Translations under genes and position numbers: made by a program
The notes under the pieces: generated by a model
Told to the model about the DNA's origin: nothing
The model's database searches: none
The model's input: the letters and a program-made list of their open reading frames with translations, nothing else
In this document: piece by piece, positions 6,269-6,649 of the stretch
Numbering within the stretch: the stretch's first letter is position 1
Layout: every line of letters starts with the position of its first letter
Source: Bacillota bacterium
GTDB lineage: Bacteria; Bacillota; Clostridia; Christensenellales; SZUA-584
Reading direction: 5' to 3'
Length of the DNA: 6,649 bases
Assembly: GCA_023415915.1 (NCBI GenBank)
Contig: JAEZIZ010000016.1
Coordinates: forward strand, 1 to 6,649

Positions 6269-6649
6269 ATGAAGAAGGTTTACGCTGACGAAAGATGGTG
6301 CCTGGGGTGCGGCCTTTGCAAGGTGTATTGCAGGACGTCGCATTCGCTCACCAAGGATATAATTAAGGCGTACAAGCTGGAGGACCCAAGGCCCGTAGAG
6401 CGCCTGCACATAGAGACGGGCGACGTGGTAAACTTTGCGCTGCAGTGCAGGCATTGCGACGACCCGAAGTGCGTGCAAGGCTGCATAACGGGCGCTATGC
6501 AGAAGGACCCGTTAACCGGGCTCGTGACGAACGAGGTGGAGCGGTGCGTGGGGTGCTGGACGTGCGTGCTTGTGTGCCCATACGGCGCAATAGTGCGCGA
6601 CGAGGGCAAAAAGAAGGTGGCTGCGAAGTGTGATTTGTGCTGCGAGATG
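6269..6649 (+). CDS. Polyferredoxin (HycB/CooF/DmsB-like 4Fe-4S protein), C-terminus cut by window edge
   Basis: My translation from ATG 6269 gives 127 codons, open to the right edge. Cysteine groups are C11-x2-C14-x2-C17-x3-C21, C60-x2-C63-x4-C68-x3-C72 and C93-x2-C96-x2-C99-x3-C103-P. A fourth group begins at C121-x2-C124-C125, where the sequence stops. This four-cluster pattern is that of electron-transfer subunits such as HycB, CooF and DmsB. In this operon the protein should relay electrons between a flavin oxidoreductase (expected next) and the synthase subunit. The start has GGGAG 8 bases upstream and lies three bases after the previous stop, so it belongs to the same transcript. No signal peptide or membrane segment is visible. 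The exact electron donor (NADPH, NADH or ferredoxin) cannot be read from this part. Confidence 0.9.
   Translation, partial: MKKVYADERWCLGCGLCKVYCRTSHSLTKDIIKAYKLEDPRPVERLHIETGDVVNFALQCRHCDDPKCVQGCITGAMQKDPLTGLVTNEVERCVGCWTCVLVCPYGAIVRDEGKKKVAAKCDLCCEM

Noticed and set aside
6280..6633. Open frames overlapping the polyferredoxin (minus 6280-6609, plus 6445-6633)
   Set aside because: The cysteine cluster pattern fixes the real frame from 6269. These are out-of-frame or antisense shadows.

Overview
The window looks like chromosomal DNA of a strict or facultative anaerobe of the class Clostridia (Bacillota). That reading is an inference. It rests on a glutamate synthase split into separate small subunits and rich in iron-sulfur clusters, a leader attenuator of the ANTAR type in front of it, A/G-rich Shine-Dalgarno sites with a TTG start, and heavy use of ATA for isoleucine. 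No species can be named from the sequence.

Left part, minus strand: a two-gene potassium uptake operon, trkA then trkH, reading leftwards from a promoter near 2838-2866. trkA (1386-2738) encodes the cytoplasmic nucleotide-binding gating subunit. trkH starts 12 bases downstream and encodes the membrane pore, with all four selectivity-filter segments visible. The window edge cuts off its last residues.

Middle, about 2867-3480: roughly 600 bases with no intact gene. It holds a strong hairpin terminator that works only on the minus strand (2983-3023), sitting directly on the stop codon of a start-less open frame (3023-3211). This may be the tail of a decayed gene, although I cannot name it. A spaced inverted repeat (3433-3466) lies just before the next promoter.

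Right part, plus strand: a sigma-A-type promoter (3481-3509), a leader of about 160 bases, and then the glutamate synthase operon. The leader carries two adjacent hairpins whose loops begin AAAGGC and AAGGGA. They overlap, and exclude, an intrinsic terminator ending in eight T (3554-3607). This is the arrangement expected for antitermination by an RNA-binding ANTAR-domain regulator. The operon then encodes a class II glutamine amidotransferase (3675-4763), an FMN-dependent synthase subunit with an N-terminal two-cluster ferredoxin domain (4760-6265), and a polyferredoxin of the HycB/CooF/DmsB kind (6269 to the edge). The genes overlap or nearly touch, which suggests translational coupling.

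Together the amidotransferase should free ammonia from glutamine, the FMN subunit should add it to 2-oxoglutarate, and the iron-sulfur proteins should bring the electrons. A flavin oxidoreductase and a GXGXG-domain subunit are expected beyond the right edge. The most interesting item is the leader: it suggests this operon is controlled after transcription starts, by a nitrogen-linked ANTAR protein not encoded in the window.
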